Source: Theobroma cacao (lineage: Eukaryota > Streptophyta > Magnoliopsida > Malvales > Malvaceae). Taken from it: 64,000 nucleotides of DNA. Made by a program: the position numbers and the translations under genes. The DNA lies in NCBI RefSeq assembly GCF_000208745.1, contig NC_030859.1, positions 8,940,663 through 9,004,662 on the forward strand, in the 5' to 3' direction. The notes beneath the pieces were generated by a model, which saw only the letters and a list, made by a program, of their open reading frames with translations, was not told where the DNA came from and did no database searches. Of the stretch, positions 1 to 11,759 are shown piece after piece (the stretch's first letter is position 1; each line of letters starts with the position of its first letter).

Positions 1-2
1 AG

Positions 3-134
3 GATGTGATGGGAGAATGCAAGACCAAGGAGGTTTTCAAGGAGTTGTTTGCACAGTCAGACCATGGAGTTAGCCAGAAGGTGGAGCTTGTCACAGTTAT
101 TGTTCTCTTTTTACAGTTTCCTTTCTTGTTTTGA
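3..134 (+). CDS. Unrecognised partial reading frame at window edge
   Basis: An open frame enters from the left edge and stops at TGA 132-134. The first 32 codons look protein-like, rich in Lys, Glu and Val (KTKEVFKELFAQ is visible), while the last dozen are hydrophobic and may be read-through past a splice donor (AAG/GTGGAG near 81-86). I do not recognise the family. It lies on the strand opposite the invertase, where further invertase exons would be expected, so it is either the end of a convergent gene or an open stretch in a long invertase intron. No function is assigned. Confidence 0.22.
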   Translation, partial: DVMGECKTKEVFKELFAQSDHGVSQKVELVTVIVLFLQFPFLF

Positions 135-606
135 GTTTCTTGATTGTTTGTTGCCTTGGTTTTGATTAGTCTAATGTCTAAGTTGGTTAATTTGATCGTA
201 TTCTGTTGCAACTCTGACGTGGATTAAAGTCTAAATCACAAGAATGTAAATTACATACAAGAAATATGCCTATCCTTTGATAAATATAAGTCCAATGGCA
301 GCAAATAGAATAGGGAAATTTTCAGAACAATCAACTTAAAGAGAAGAAAGAAACTAAGAAGAAACAATGGCCATATTAATGGTTTTGGCTAGCCAATAAT
401 ATCAGGTGTTAACTGACCTAGGATCATAACTTGCTAGCGTGATTTTTGCTTTGCTCCTATGTATACATACAAAATTCACAAAATCGTCCTTGAACAGGAA
501 TGAAAAGGGAGGAAAATAATTTATCAAGACATCGAAAGATCCACCAAAACAGAAAAATTACCACCAGATATAGTCACGACAATGATACTATTGAATATAA
601 AAGTAC
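135..606. other. Non-coding stretch downstream of invertase exon 1
   Basis: No coding signal on either strand. On the minus strand it starts with the splice donor GTAC at 606-603, so at least its right end is intron 1 of the invertase. The left part could be 3' UTR of the frame ending at 134. Invertase exon 2 is not visible here. Confidence 0.5.
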
Positions 607-1311
607 CTGTAACTGAAGTGTATGGAGGATGAAGTTCCGAACAATGTCATACTCTCCTTTTAATAGAAAAGCAATACCAGAAGGTATAAAGTCACGAATA
701 AAGACTTGATCGTAATTCAACACATTGGAACTTGTGGGGTCGTTGGCAGCAATTGTTCCAATAGGACTGCCACAATAGTAAACCATAGAGTCCCGCAGCA
801 ACTCCCATGCTTCATCCTCAATAGAATCTACACTAGCCTTGTGAAAGGTACTTGTGCCAGTTCCAACTGTACCATTAGACGTCAACCCTTCCTTTTCCCT
901 CTTCAACTGCTCAACAGCATCAAACTCCAGAATGTTTGGTGAGTTTATTGAACCATTAAGATTTAATTTCTTTGCACTATCTACAAACCATGCCCCATTT
1001 CCTTCATCCATACCTACTCCACTCACACTTTCAGCCCGCTCGCATTTGCATCTAAGAAGCTTCAATCTACCAATTGCCCTATTCCCATACAAACCGCCAC
1101 CTAATGGCTTACACATATAGCTTCCTATTTGACATCTCGCCAATCTCGAACACTTGAAGCGTTGCATATAACTCGAGCCTTTTTTGTTCACAGACTTAAT
1201 GTGGTATTTAGAAGAAAATACTAAATCCAAATTGCTAGAACAAAGATCACTACTAAAAAGCCGAGGGACAGCCCCAGATAAAACGTGCAGAACTGCCTCA
1301 GAAGTTCCCAT
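607..1311 (-). CDS. Alkaline/neutral invertase, organellar type, first coding exon (partial)
   Basis: Glycoside hydrolase family 100 enzymes hydrolyse sucrose to glucose and fructose at neutral to alkaline pH. This exon encodes 235 residues starting MGTSEAVL, the usual start of the long clade that carries a plastid or mitochondrial transit peptide. A frame extends six codons upstream, but only from TTG, so ATG 1311 is chosen. Residues 1-60 are Ser/Arg/Lys-rich and transit-peptide-like. Residues about 100-160 are a variable linker. The GH100 domain begins near residue 163 ([14 protein letters not shown]) and runs through [11 protein letters not shown] and [14 protein letters not shown] to HTLQLQ, where the exon ends at CAG/GTAC with phase 0. 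Family members have about 650 residues, so roughly two thirds are missing. Whether later exons lie beyond the window or the gene is truncated cannot be decided here. Confidence 0.88.
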
Positions 1312-1339
1312 AGACGTGATGCTTATCAAATCAAATTAA

Positions 1340-1919
1340 CTGTATTAAAATGATATTTCCTCCAATTAAACAAATCCAGACGCTTCACTTCAATTCAAGA
1401 TACCTACACCTTAAATCAAAAATCAAAGGAAACAATTAATCCATGTAATAGGGGTTCAGATAATTCCAGAAAAAGGAAACAAAAAACAAAAAAAAAACAA
1501 CTAAAAGAATAAGCATATATTAATACAACAGCCTTGCAAAGATAAAATTAGAAGTGCATGGTTTCCAAACAAATACATATATATATCTTTTTTTATTTTC
1601 TCCTCAACAGACTAAACAAAGGGTGAGCCTTGAAGCTCATTGCACAAAGCATGCGAATGAAGAAGAAGAAGAAAATCAACGAAATTCATGATAATATCAC
1701 ATTAAATTAAAGCAAAAAGAAACACATAATGTTACATCATCAAACTATTCCAGAAAAACCCAGGAGCAAAATTCAAATAAAATTGTCAATATCCCACACG
1801 CAAAAGCATTTTTTCTTAAAAAAAAAAAGCCCAAAAATGCAAATCCCAACATGAAAGCAACGAAACCCAGACAGAAGTACATACAATTACAAAGCAATAA
1901 GAAACTAAAAATTGCTAAC
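1340..1919 (-). other. Predicted 5' UTR intron of the invertase gene
   Basis: On the minus strand AAG/GTTAGC at 1922-1914 fits a plant donor, and TTTTAATACAG ending at 1340 fits an acceptor, 29 bases upstream of ATG 1311. The 580-base interval has no coding potential and is A/T-rich. Introns in the leader are known in this gene family. Prediction from splice motifs only. Confidence 0.45.
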
Positions 1920-2200
1920 CTTATTGGGGCTGTTCTTGAAAGGATGTTTGGGAAGCATAAGAGAAGGGAAAAGCTGAGATAGTTTTTATAAAAGAAAACA
2001 AAAAGAGATAGAAAATGTTTGCTTCTCTTTTATTTACGTGTGTCCCATAAGCAACTGCACCATCGCTTCCATAGATTATTGTTATTGAGTCAATTTTTTT
2101 CACATAAACAGAACGCTTTTTTGTTTGCAGCGGGCGACACCAGATATTCACATGACCAATCTTCCACGTCTCCTTTTTCTTCTTTGGCGTGCTTTTCTCT
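1920..2200 (-). promoter_or_regulatory. Predicted invertase leader exon and core promoter
   Basis: Upstream of the predicted leader intron, the minus strand carries ATTGG (an inverted CCAAT-type box, about 2145) and GACGTGG (an ACGT-core, G-box/ABRE-like motif, about 2165), followed by pyrimidine/purine-biased DNA. No convincing TATA box was seen. A short open frame within 1921-2151 lies in the leader and is not taken as a gene. Confidence 0.3.
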
Positions 2201-2280
2201 TTTCTTTTTCATTTTTTTTTATATTTTTTTTTATTCTTAATTTTAGTATTTAACTTAAATTCTGCTCACCACATTGCAAA

Positions 2281-2960
2281 GTTAGTAAAAAAAAAAAAAA
2301 TTCAAGGTGATGATTAGTATTTTATAATACAATATAATTATAGATAATATGATTGTAAGGAATATAATGATAGAAAAAATAATATTATAGTATTTGATAT
2401 ATAAATAAAATAATTATTAAAATGTAAAAAATATAATATTGTATTTTTTTATTTATAAGTATTTTGTTAGAAATGTAATATTAATTTTTAAAATTACTCT
2501 TATTTATTAAAATATAAGTTTAATATATTATATTTTTTATTATTAATTTTTATATAATATTATCTCTTAAATATATTTTTAATGTCATATATTTTATTTT
2601 TATTTTTTATTATAATATTATTATTTTACTTTTATTTCTTTAATATAATTTTTTATATTATATATTTTATTTTAATTTCTAATTCTTATATTATATATTT
2701 TATTTTAATATTTTTTATTTTAATTATAACATTATAAAATATTTTTAACAATATAATAAAGTTGAAAGGTAAAATGTCTTTAATAATATTATAGAGTGTA
2801 ATGTAATATAATTGCATTAGTTTTGAATTGCAATCACATTACCTCTTTTGGCTATAATATGATTGTATTACAATCTTATATTGCAGTGGTCTATTACAAA
2901 ATAAATATTACAATATATTTTAATTAGACACATTACAAAAAATGTGTTTTCACTTTTTTC
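2281..2960. repeat. AT-rich MITE-like repeat
   Basis: Nearly pure A/T stretch with repeated TATAATATGATTGTA-like and ATTACAATAT words near both ends, bordered on the right by CATACCAAATGC, a flank often seen beside short plant DNA transposons. Clean terminal inverted repeats or a target duplication could not be fixed by eye, so the class is uncertain. Confidence 0.35.
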
Positions 2961-4117
2961 ATACCAAATGCTATCCAAGATCAAATCATTTGGAGGAAGA
3001 GATGCGTTGCCGAGCACCATTAGAGATTATGTAATTCGAGATATGTTTGGCTTGAACTTAATAGGAGGACAATATTTTGAATTAAAAGCCCTTCAATGGG
3101 GCATGTTAAGTGGAGTGCTTTTTTTTCTTTATCTTTTTTGTCTCATTGGATTATTTCCATAATAAGGTTTGTAACAAATTGTGGAATGGGATGCTTAAGA
3201 ACTCGATATTATTTTAATTTGTTAGCTTCTATTTGTGATTGAGTTTGGTAACAAAAGTTAACTAGTTTTCAAAAACAAAATGTTTTTTTCTTAAATTTAA
3301 GTAAATAAAAAAATTGATATAAACTCGAAAATATATTTCTGTCTTTGTAATGAAGAAAAAAAGACATTACACGGTGAAAACCTTGACCACGATTAAGTGG
3401 ATGACGTGGCATATTGAGTGCCACTCACCAAACAAAAACAAATGTGGCTGCACCCAACCATTTAAAAGGGACTTTTACATAAAAATCTTCCCTCACTCTG
3501 CGTTTTATTTGTTATGGGCCTTGTAATGGTAGGATAGTGTTCGGTTGAAAGAATGATTTTGTTGGACTAAAATAGTTTTGGGTTTTTTTATGCAGTTTTT
3601 TTTTTCTTTTTAATATTTTATAATCAAAATTAAGTATTACATATAGATTCTATCAGTTTATAATTTAAAAATTGAGTAAAAAAGATTTAATTCATTTTTT
3701 ATATCAAAATTTAAGTCTTTTGGTGAAAGAAAACGAGAGATAAGGAAAAGAAATGCTAAGATTCAGCCTCATGCTCAAATATAAAAATAATCAAGAAATA
3801 AAAGTATAACACAGTAAAAAAATAAAAAAAATATTTAATCAGAAAAATAACCAAAACCCTTAAGATCAATGTTTGTGTTTGTCATGCAATTTTTAGATTA
3901 ATTATGAACATTTATAGATTCAAGTATTATATACCTTACTCTATATATTGTAATCAAAAGTCAATTAAATCCAAAAACGCTTGTAATGAAACAAGTAACT
4001 TAAAAAGAGAATAAGATAGTCTAAAATCCTATAATCAAAATATTTGCTTTTTCACTTTTAGAATTTATCAAATTTTCAACCACCCAAATATTTAGCCTCT
4101 AACAGTAATTCACACAG
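2961..4117. other. Intergenic DNA without recognised gene
   Basis: A 72-codon open frame at 2944-3162 has no recognisable motif and a homopolymeric hydrophobic end; it is not called. Around 3400 there is an ACGTGGCA box with a small inverted partner TGCCAC. The remainder is A/T-rich. No RNA gene or known repeat end was recognised. Confidence 0.4.
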
Positions 4118-4625
4118 TTACTGTCTATTTCCAACATAATTGGCTATTTTAGTGTAAATAAGACAATATTCCTTGGAATGTCTTTCCTCATAAAACTCAC
4201 ATGTCAGAAAAGGACTTTGAATAACATTGACACCCAGTGTATCAATTTTCTTAGTAAGAGAAGCCAATTGTGAAGTTAAGGCATTGATTGCATCAAGCTC
4301 ATGAATATTAGCAATTTTTCTTGGACCCAATCTTTTGAATGACCATTGATAATTATTAGATGTCATCTCTTCTAACAAATCATAAGCCTCATTAATGGAT
4401 TTACTCATCAATGCACCTTCTGCTGTAGTATCAAACATGATTCTAATTGGTCCTAGCAAACTATTATAGAAAGTTTGAACTTGCAGACATTTAGGTAACC
4501 CACGGTGAAGGCATCTCTTTAGTAAATCCTTATACCTCTCACAAGCCTCATACCATGATTGAGACTCGAATTGTCTAAAGGAGGTGATATCATTCCGCAT
4601 CTTAGTTATCTTAGCTAGTAGAAAG
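4118..4625 (-). pseudogene. Athila-like Ty3 gag, C-terminal half
   Basis: Gag forms the retrotransposon particle. The minus frame reads KMRNDITSFRQF, then CLHRGLPKCLQVQTFYNSLLG, then NEAYDLLEEMTSNNYQW, the hallmark central blocks of Athila/Tat gag. It continues the N-terminal half at 7594-7961: removing the intervening solo LTR and one copy of the AACTT duplication rejoins the frame at FLAKFF. No zinc knuckle is kept; the frame ends at a stop at 4118 shortly after CEFYEERHSKEYC. Protease and polymerase that should follow are absent, so the element is truncated on this side. Confidence 0.8.
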
Positions 4626-4630
4626 AACTT

Positions 4631-7593
4631 TGTCATGACCCGATACTCTCCTCGAGCTCGTGACAACCACCGCGGTATCCCGATCGACATTCATTACCCG
4701 AAATGTCAATCGGAACCCCATAAGGCTTTAATATCAATTTCTCATTTCCCTTGTGAGTAACCGTTGCCAAATATCATGTTCTAAAAGATTTTAAGTTATT
4801 TCCAACTTAAATCAATAAAAAAAATGATTTTTGTCTCACAGGGGCATTTTGGTCATTTTTTCTCAAAAATCTCAAAACTTGCTAAAAATGTAGTATGCGA
4901 GTATAAAATACATAATTCATAATAAAAAATAAGTTTAAACGTCAAAAACCTTCATTTAAAATAAAATTATGACTATTTGAATATAATAAAAATATTCAAT
5001 AAAATATTCTATTTTCTTGTAAAACAATATTTATAGAGTTATCGGTAAATAATTTTTGTAGCGTAAAAGCTAAATAAATTCATACATACTGTAATACAGA
5101 TAACCAAAGTATAAAATTTAATTTACAGTGACACGTGGGCCCACGAACGTCCAGAAGTATTAAAAGCGGTAAACCTACAGTTTTTAAGGATGCAAGTCCA
5201 ACTGTAGCCTTCAACAAAGTGAGCTATCTACCGACTATCCTGAGCCTGAAATGGGTGAAAAGGAGGGTGGTGAGATTATATAATCCCAGTGAGTAAATAA
5301 ATACCATCTAAAATATCTAAAACTGAGTAAATGAAGACAAATAAAATAGATTAGCATAAAAATGATTCTCAGCATTTTGAACTCATTTGAATAAGATAAA
5401 ATAGATTCATTTCACCAAAATAAACAACGAGGCTTATGATTTTCTGAAAAGTTTAGCTTGTGCCAAAATCATTCTCATACTTAGTTATCAGGGATACCTT
5501 GGCCGAGGGCTATCCCAATCGAGTCCGCTAAGGCTGTTAAAAAGTTATGTACACATAAATCATGTTTTTATTTTGAAAACATAGTCGTTCCTTGGCATTG
5601 GCTGAGTTCACCCTCACATGGTGGTTTGGCGTGAAGTGAACTCTAAAGTGTTAACCTTAGGAGTTATCCAACCGCGCCTCTCATACTGAGGTATGAATAT
5701 AATAGGGTTACCGTGCCCCTCTAATAGGCTAGTCCACGGAACACGTCCACTGCAGCGACTAATCAATAACCCACCAATTCAATAAAATTCAACAGCATGA
5801 CATGGCAATTATTTTATTTTACAGCCTCTCAAGGCAAATCAACAGTTCGTACTTTTTCAGCACATTTACTAAATCAACCATTCATGCCAATATTACCATA
5901 AGCCATTCAATTCAAACCATGATTTATAACACAACAATTAGTCTCCAATTACTCCATTTTCAAAACATCTTTTAATTTCAAGATAATTTTATAAAATCAT
6001 TTCATTTAATCACATTTTGTTTATAAAACATAAAGATTTGCCATTTAAAGTCATTTTCCATAAAATCACAAAAAATTGAATAAAAATTCACTTCAGATAA
6101 TCAAGATGATGATAAGGTTACTCACTGTATCAGGAGTTTGAATTTTGGAGTACTTCGACTATTGATCATCGGGTGCAATTTTTTTACCCTTTTTTGGAGG
6201 ATTCACCACCTAGACATAATGCAAAATCAAGCAATTTACCACATTTGTGCTAAATTGTTATAAAATTAATCTAAACTCTATATGAATGCATGATATGAAA
6301 CGCGAATTGTTCGAATTATCGTCTACATGCGGTGTTGGCCTAACTCGATCTATCACCCAATTAATTGCCCAATACGTCCAATTCAACTCCAAATAATTCC
6401 ATTTCTCTCCCAATACTTCAAATCACCAAACACAAGTCAAATAACATAAAATTTAGCAAACCATCCTCACATTTCTTCTTGAGAATTTCGGCCATGGTGA
6501 GTGCATCAACACTATGATTTTTTTCCTACTTCATTTTCTCACCATAATTCATCATTTTCTAACCAATTCACTTAAAATAAAATCAAAATCATCCTCAATA
6601 TTCCACATGGAGAATTCGGCCAATGATGGGTGATGGAAAAACATGAATTTTTCTTGCTTGATTTTCATGTTAAACATCACTAATTAACTAAAAACACTAA
6701 AATACATTGAAATCTAACCAAATCAAGCATCAAAACCTCTCTCTAAGTGTTCAGCCAGCAAGATACCCATCATGAAATCATGTGATTCAACCATGGAAAA
6801 TGCAAAAGAATGTATGGGAAAGGTAGATCACAAGTCAAAATCAAGAAATTTTACCTTTGATTGCTTGATTACTTGAAATCCACCAATTTTCTCTTGAATT
6901 TTCACCCTAGGGTTCTTGTTCTTTCTTTTCTTCCTTTGTTCTTGCTTTGGCCGGCCATATGAAAAGAAATGGGCTGATTTTGTGCTGTTTTTAAAGCCAA
7001 ATAATAAATGGATGAAAATTTGACACATGTCACCATTCCATTGGTCCATGTGTCATACTTACCCATTAAGCAATCTCTCTCCACCACTTAAATTATCTCA
7101 ATTATCCATGATAATATTGGGTAAAATTCATGTACTGGACAAGTGTTGGGTGGTGTAAAATAACAATTTTACCCTTGGGTGGCAAAATGACTATTTTACC
7201 CTTATGCTCGAAAAAATGCCGAAATTAAAAATTTTCACTTCTCAAACTCAAATTATACTCCAAATGATCAATCTTAGTCAAAAATTTCATCCAACACTTA
7301 CATCTTAACCTTGGGCAACAAAATGACCATTTTGCCCCTAGGTCATAAAAATTCCAATTTAACTCCAAATTGGTCTCCGAACTCCGAATCACCATTTAAA
7401 ATCATTCTGGGGTCTTAAAATTCTCAATTTCATCTTAAAATCTCTATTTGGACTAGTTTGAGGCTTAATTCAACTTAATTGTACCATTTGGTACATTACC
7501 GTCCTTTAATGATTTTCAAGGTACCCAAGTAAGCAAACATGCATTCTTATGTAGGAATGGCATAATAAACATATTGTAGAGCTAGGCTTGACA
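4631..7593 (-). mobile_element. Solo LTR (2963 bp) inserted in Athila gag
   Basis: Plus-strand ends are TGTCATGACCCG and GGCTTGACA, that is TG...CA with TGTCA/TGACA inverted termini. The 5 bp AACTT flanks both sides (4626-4630 and 7594-7598), and the interrupted gag frame resumes exactly. The interior is non-coding and homologous to 8430-11393, sharing GACACGTG-G/A-GCCCAC, the GGCGTGAAGTGAAC block and GGCCGGCCATATGAA. No internal retrotransposon genes are present, so it is a solo LTR, most likely of a large chromovirus family. Compared with 8430-11754 it lacks the first 361 bases of the LTR in RNA-sense direction. Confidence 0.88.
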
Positions 7594-7961
7594 AACTTAG
7601 CCAAGAATTTCTGAGCTAAATCATCCCAAGTACTAATGGAACCAGCTAAAAGCGAATTCAACCAACTCTTTGTCTTGTCTTTCAGTGAAAACAGGAAAAG
7701 CCTCAATCTAATGGCATCATTAGAAACACTATTAGTATTGAATGTATTGCAAATCTCTAGAAAATTCACAATATGTGAATTAGGATCATTACTCGACAAT
7801 CGCCCAAATTGAACAAAAGTCTGAATCATTTGAATGATTGCAAGTTTAATCTCAAAGTTATTGGCTTGGATGGAAGGTTTATAGATGCTTATATGAAGGC
7901 CTAGAATGAGAGGTACAATAAATTCTCGTAAGAACTTGTTTTCTTCTTGTTGATCAGCCAT
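7594..7961 (-). pseudogene. Athila-like Ty3 gag, N-terminal half
   Basis: Starts MADQQEENKFLREF and carries IQANNFEIKLAIIQMIQ, FLEICNTF, DAIRLRLFLFSLKDKTKSWLNSL and STWDDLAQKFLAKF, the conserved order of Athila/Tat gag. The frame reads into the solo LTR at 7593 and is artificially extended there to about 7506. The start lies about 200 bases downstream of the primer site at 8168-8185. With 4118-4625 it forms one interrupted gag. Confidence 0.82.
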
Positions 7962-8167
7962 TGTTTTGAATTGAGTTGAAGCTTGTGAATTTTCTTTTCA
8001 AAGTTTTTAAAGAGTTTTTTCGATTTCTAGATAAAAAAGGAACAATCTCTAAACTTCTCACTCTTCACATACAACGATTGAAAGCACTTGAAAACAAAGA
8101 AAACGGAAGTTTGAATTAAGATTAAGATTGCTTTGTATTAATATTAACAAAGAAAATTTGAAATAGT

Positions 8168-8185
8168 TCCCCAACAACGGTGCCA
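8168..8185 (-). other. Primer binding site, tRNA-Asp type
   Basis: The minus strand reads TGGCACCGTTGTTGGGGA, close to the TGGCGCCGTTGCCGGGGA site typical of Athila/Tat elements (complement of tRNA-Asp 3' end). It lies six bases from the LTR end at 8192 and upstream of gag, fixing element orientation. Confidence 0.8.
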
Positions 8186-8429
8186 AAAACTTGTTGTCAG
8201 GTTTACCACACAAGTGCATGTATCTTTCACAAGTGATATGATGAAAAGTAGAATATTGTTCCCACAGAGAATTTGCTCAAATCATTTTGCTAAGTATTAA
8301 AATTAAAACAACTCAATCTTATCTAAACAACCGAATTTAAAACTACTTAAAAATTAAAAAAACTAAAATTAAGACTAAAACTGGAAGCAAAAGTATCAAT
8401 TTAATTAAAATCAATCAATCAAAAGTCTA

Positions 8430-11400
8430 TGTCACGACCCGGAACTCCCCATCGAGCCCGTGACAATCGCCGCGAAGCCTCGACAAACATTCTTCACCCC
8501 GAATGTCGATCGAAACCTCGCAAGGCTCTCGTATCAGCTTTCACACTTCCCCGATGAGCAATAGTTATCAAATAATCAAAATACGAAGGATTACAAATCA
8601 TTTTCAAATCATAACATAACATATTTTTTTTGGCTCACAGAGGCATTTTTGTCAAAAACTTCGAAACTTGCTAAAAATGTAGTAGGTAAGCCGAAAATAT
8701 ATATTTAATGATTTAAAAAAAAATTAAGTATCTAAAACGTTCATTTGAAGTGAAAATTTGACCATTTGAATATAATAAAAATATTCAATAAAATAAACTA
8801 TTTTCTTGTAAAATAATTTTCATAAAACTATCGGTACATAATTCTTGTAGCGTAAAAGATAATTATATTCACATATACTATAAAGCAAATAACCAAAGTA
8901 TAAAATTTCTTTTACAGTGACACGTGAGCCCACATCTATCCAAAATGCATCGGAAGTTGGAAACCTACAGCTTTTACCAATTCGAGTCCAAATGAAGGTC
9001 CTTGTCAAAGTCAGCTAACTATGGAATTCCCCGAGCCTGAAATGTGAGGAAATGAGGGTGGTGAGATTATAAAATCCCAATGAGTAAACATATACCATCT
9101 AAACTATCTTAAGTCAAGTAAATGGAGACAATTAAAATAAATCATCATACTGTAATTTCATTACCTTTCAACTCATTTCAACCAAATAAAATCAATCCAT
9201 AAAAATCGAGTAATCAACTTGGCTTATGAATTTCTTAAAACTTTGGCTCGTGCCAAAACTCATACTCGGTGATACCTTGCGCAGGGCATCCAACCGAGTC
9301 TGCCAAGGCTGTTAAAATTTTGTATACACTTAAAATATATTTTTAGTTTGAGAAAAATACAGCCGTTCCTTGGCGTTGGCTGAGTTCCCCTTCACGTGGT
9401 GGTTTGGCGTGAAGTGAACCCTAAGCTTTACCCCAGGAGATACCCTACGCGCCTCTCCGTTCGAGGTAATAATATAATGGAGTTTACCGTGCCCCTCTAA
9501 TAGGCTGGTCCACGGAACCCCCTCTGCAGTAAATAATTAATATATAATCCACCAATCAATAAAATTCATTCTAGCATGACATGGCAATTTATCGCAACCT
9601 AGCCTCTCAAGGCTGAATACACAGTATAAATAATTCTAACACCAAAATCAGTTTAGCCATTCATGCTCATTTATTATCATAAGCCATTCAATTCAAAACC
9701 ATAAATTTGCAACACAAACTAGCAGTCTCCAATTACTCTATTTTCAAAACCAATATTCGATTTTTCAGAAAATTTATAAAATCATTTTATAAAATCACAA
9801 TTTCTCTTAAAACATAGCAATTTACCATTTAAACCCATTTTTCATAAAATCACACAATTGTATAAAACTACTCTAGATAATTAAGACGATAATAAGTTCA
9901 CTCACAGTTCTAGGAGTCGATGTACTCCTAATCCCAGTCTCCAAGCACAATTTCTGTACTTTTACCAGTGTACTTTGCTCACCACCTATCCACAATGTAC
10001 AATACATAATTCACCACATCAATGCTTGACCATTATAAAATCAATTCAGGCTCGGTATATATGCATGATATGATATACAACTTATCCGACTACCGCTTAA
10101 ATGCGGTGCTGACCTAATTCGGCCTATTATCTCCAATTTAACTCCAAATCAATTCTTCTCACTTTCTACACTCCAATTATACCTAAATTACCTTAATGAC
10201 TGTGAATGAGATTCAATTTATCAGTCCCGATAGCAAATTACGAAAATACCCCTAGTGGGTAAAAATTCGTATTTTTGCTCCGAAAATTCCCATTATTTTT
10301 CTAGGCTCATAATTCATCATTTCTTAACCAATTCTCCTAGAATGAAAATCAAATTCATCCTCACTCAACACATGGTAAATTCGGCCATTAAGGGTTGTGG
10401 GAGAAAATAAATTCTTTTCTTGTTGTTTTGTTTCTAAATATGCTAAACTAACTTAAAACACTAACATAACTTAAAATCAAATTAATCTAACAACTTTCTC
10501 TCTCCTAACCCATTTTTCAGAATTGAATTCATCATAATAACTCAATATTCAACCATGAAAATCAAGAACAAAAGCATGGGTAAGCTAGGTATCAAGGAGA
10601 ACTAAAGAAATTCTAACTTACCTAGCTTGTTTCCTTGATTTCTTCACTTTTTCTTTGAAATTTCCACCTAGGTTTTCTTGTTTTTCCCTTTGTTCTTCCT
10701 CTCTTTCTCTCTCTTCCTTGCTTGGCCGGCCATATGAAGAAAATGGGCTGATTTTATGCCTTTTTATAAAGAAACAATAAAATAATAAAGGTATGACACA
10801 TGGCATTTTCTTATTGGTCCGTTTTTAAAATTTTAAAATTTTAATCCTTTTTATCTCCACCACACAATTAGTCAATGGTCAAAATGAGGATAAAGGAAGA
10901 CCATGTGCTGGAAAAATGTCCTGGTGGTGGAAAATTACAATTTTGCCCCTAGGGTGGCAAAATTACTATTTTACCATTTTACTCCAAATTATACCGAAAT
11001 TAAAATTTTTCACTTTTAAACCTCAAATCTTACTCCAATGAGTCAAATTATACTCGAATAAGTCAAATGGGGCCAAAAAAATTCTTTTCTAAGATTCTCA
11101 TTTTGTCCCTAGGTGGTAAATGACCATTTTGCCCCTGGATAGTGAAAATTTCGGTTTGACTCCAAATTGATCCTCGAACTCCGAATCACTATATTAAACC
11201 ATTCTGGGACTTTAAAATTCTTAATTTCATCGTAAATTCTCTATTTGATCTAGTTCGAGGCTTAAATCAACTTTATTGTACCTCTAGGTACAATACCGAC
11301 TTTTGTAAATTTTTCGGGACTCTCCTAGCATGCAAACATGCTATCCATCACGTGTATGTCATGATAAATATTTTTATAGAGTCGGGCTTGTCATCTTCTC

Positions 11401-11754
11401 CCCCACTTGAATCAACCATATGATCTTTCTTCTTGATTGACTTCAACATCCGGCTAAATATTAATATTTTAATATTATTTTATTAATAAAATATTATTTT
11501 ATTCTAAAAATTTTATCTTATCTCCTTGGTACCCAAAATACCTTATTATTCCTCACTTGACTTCCAAATCGCCTTTTATCTCACAAATTCTCATTCGATA
11601 AAATTATTATTATTTTATTGTTATTTTTTTCACTTGCGAAATATTTTATCATAAACTATTCCTTTCGTCTCTTATCACTTTTAACATTTTAATTGATCTC
11701 AATTTGCATTCGATTAACTTTATTTATCACCATATCAAAGTATGGGGTATTTCA
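8430..11754 (-). mobile_element. Solo LTR (3325 bp) inside the Athila LTR
   Basis: Plus-strand ends are TGTCACGACCCGG and GGGTATTTCA. The 5 bp GTCTA flanks both sides (8425-8429 and 11755-11759). In RNA sense it begins TGAAATACCCCATACTTTGATA, matching the LTR starts at 32512 and at 39641 (minus). It has no coding region. A purine tract AAGTGGGGGAGAAGA (11408-11394) lies 346-361 bases from the LTR start and is followed at once by TGACAAGCC, the start of the shorter copy at 4631-7593. Confidence 0.85.
10761..10768 (-). promoter_or_regulatory. Candidate TATA box of the LTR promoter
   Basis: The minus strand reads CTTTATAAAAAGGC, followed about 40 bases on by the conserved GGCCGGCC block and a purine-rich leader. 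The same place in the copy at 4631-7593 reads TTTAAAAA (about 6990), a decayed version. A core promoter in the LTR is expected; the exact start site is not shown by the sequence. Confidence 0.35.
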
Positions 11755-11759
11755 GTCTA

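Noticed and set aside
1921..2240. Open frames on both strands in the invertase leader
   Set aside because: They lie in the predicted leader/promoter, show no family motif, and contain homopolymer-coded residues.
2944..3162. 72-codon plus-strand frame next to the AT-rich repeat
   Set aside because: No motif, hydrophobic tail coded by T runs, and no splice or promoter support.
6828..7087. Overlapping minus-strand frames ending in KEQRKKRKNKNP
   Set aside because: They lie inside the solo LTR; a similar frame at 10618-10806 in the sister LTR has a different reading, so it is leader DNA, not a gene.
4631..11754. A pair of LTRs belonging to one element (4631-7593 and 8430-11754)
   Set aside because: Each has its own target duplication (AACTT, GTCTA) and the DNA between them is Athila gag, primer site and LTR, so they are independent solo insertions.
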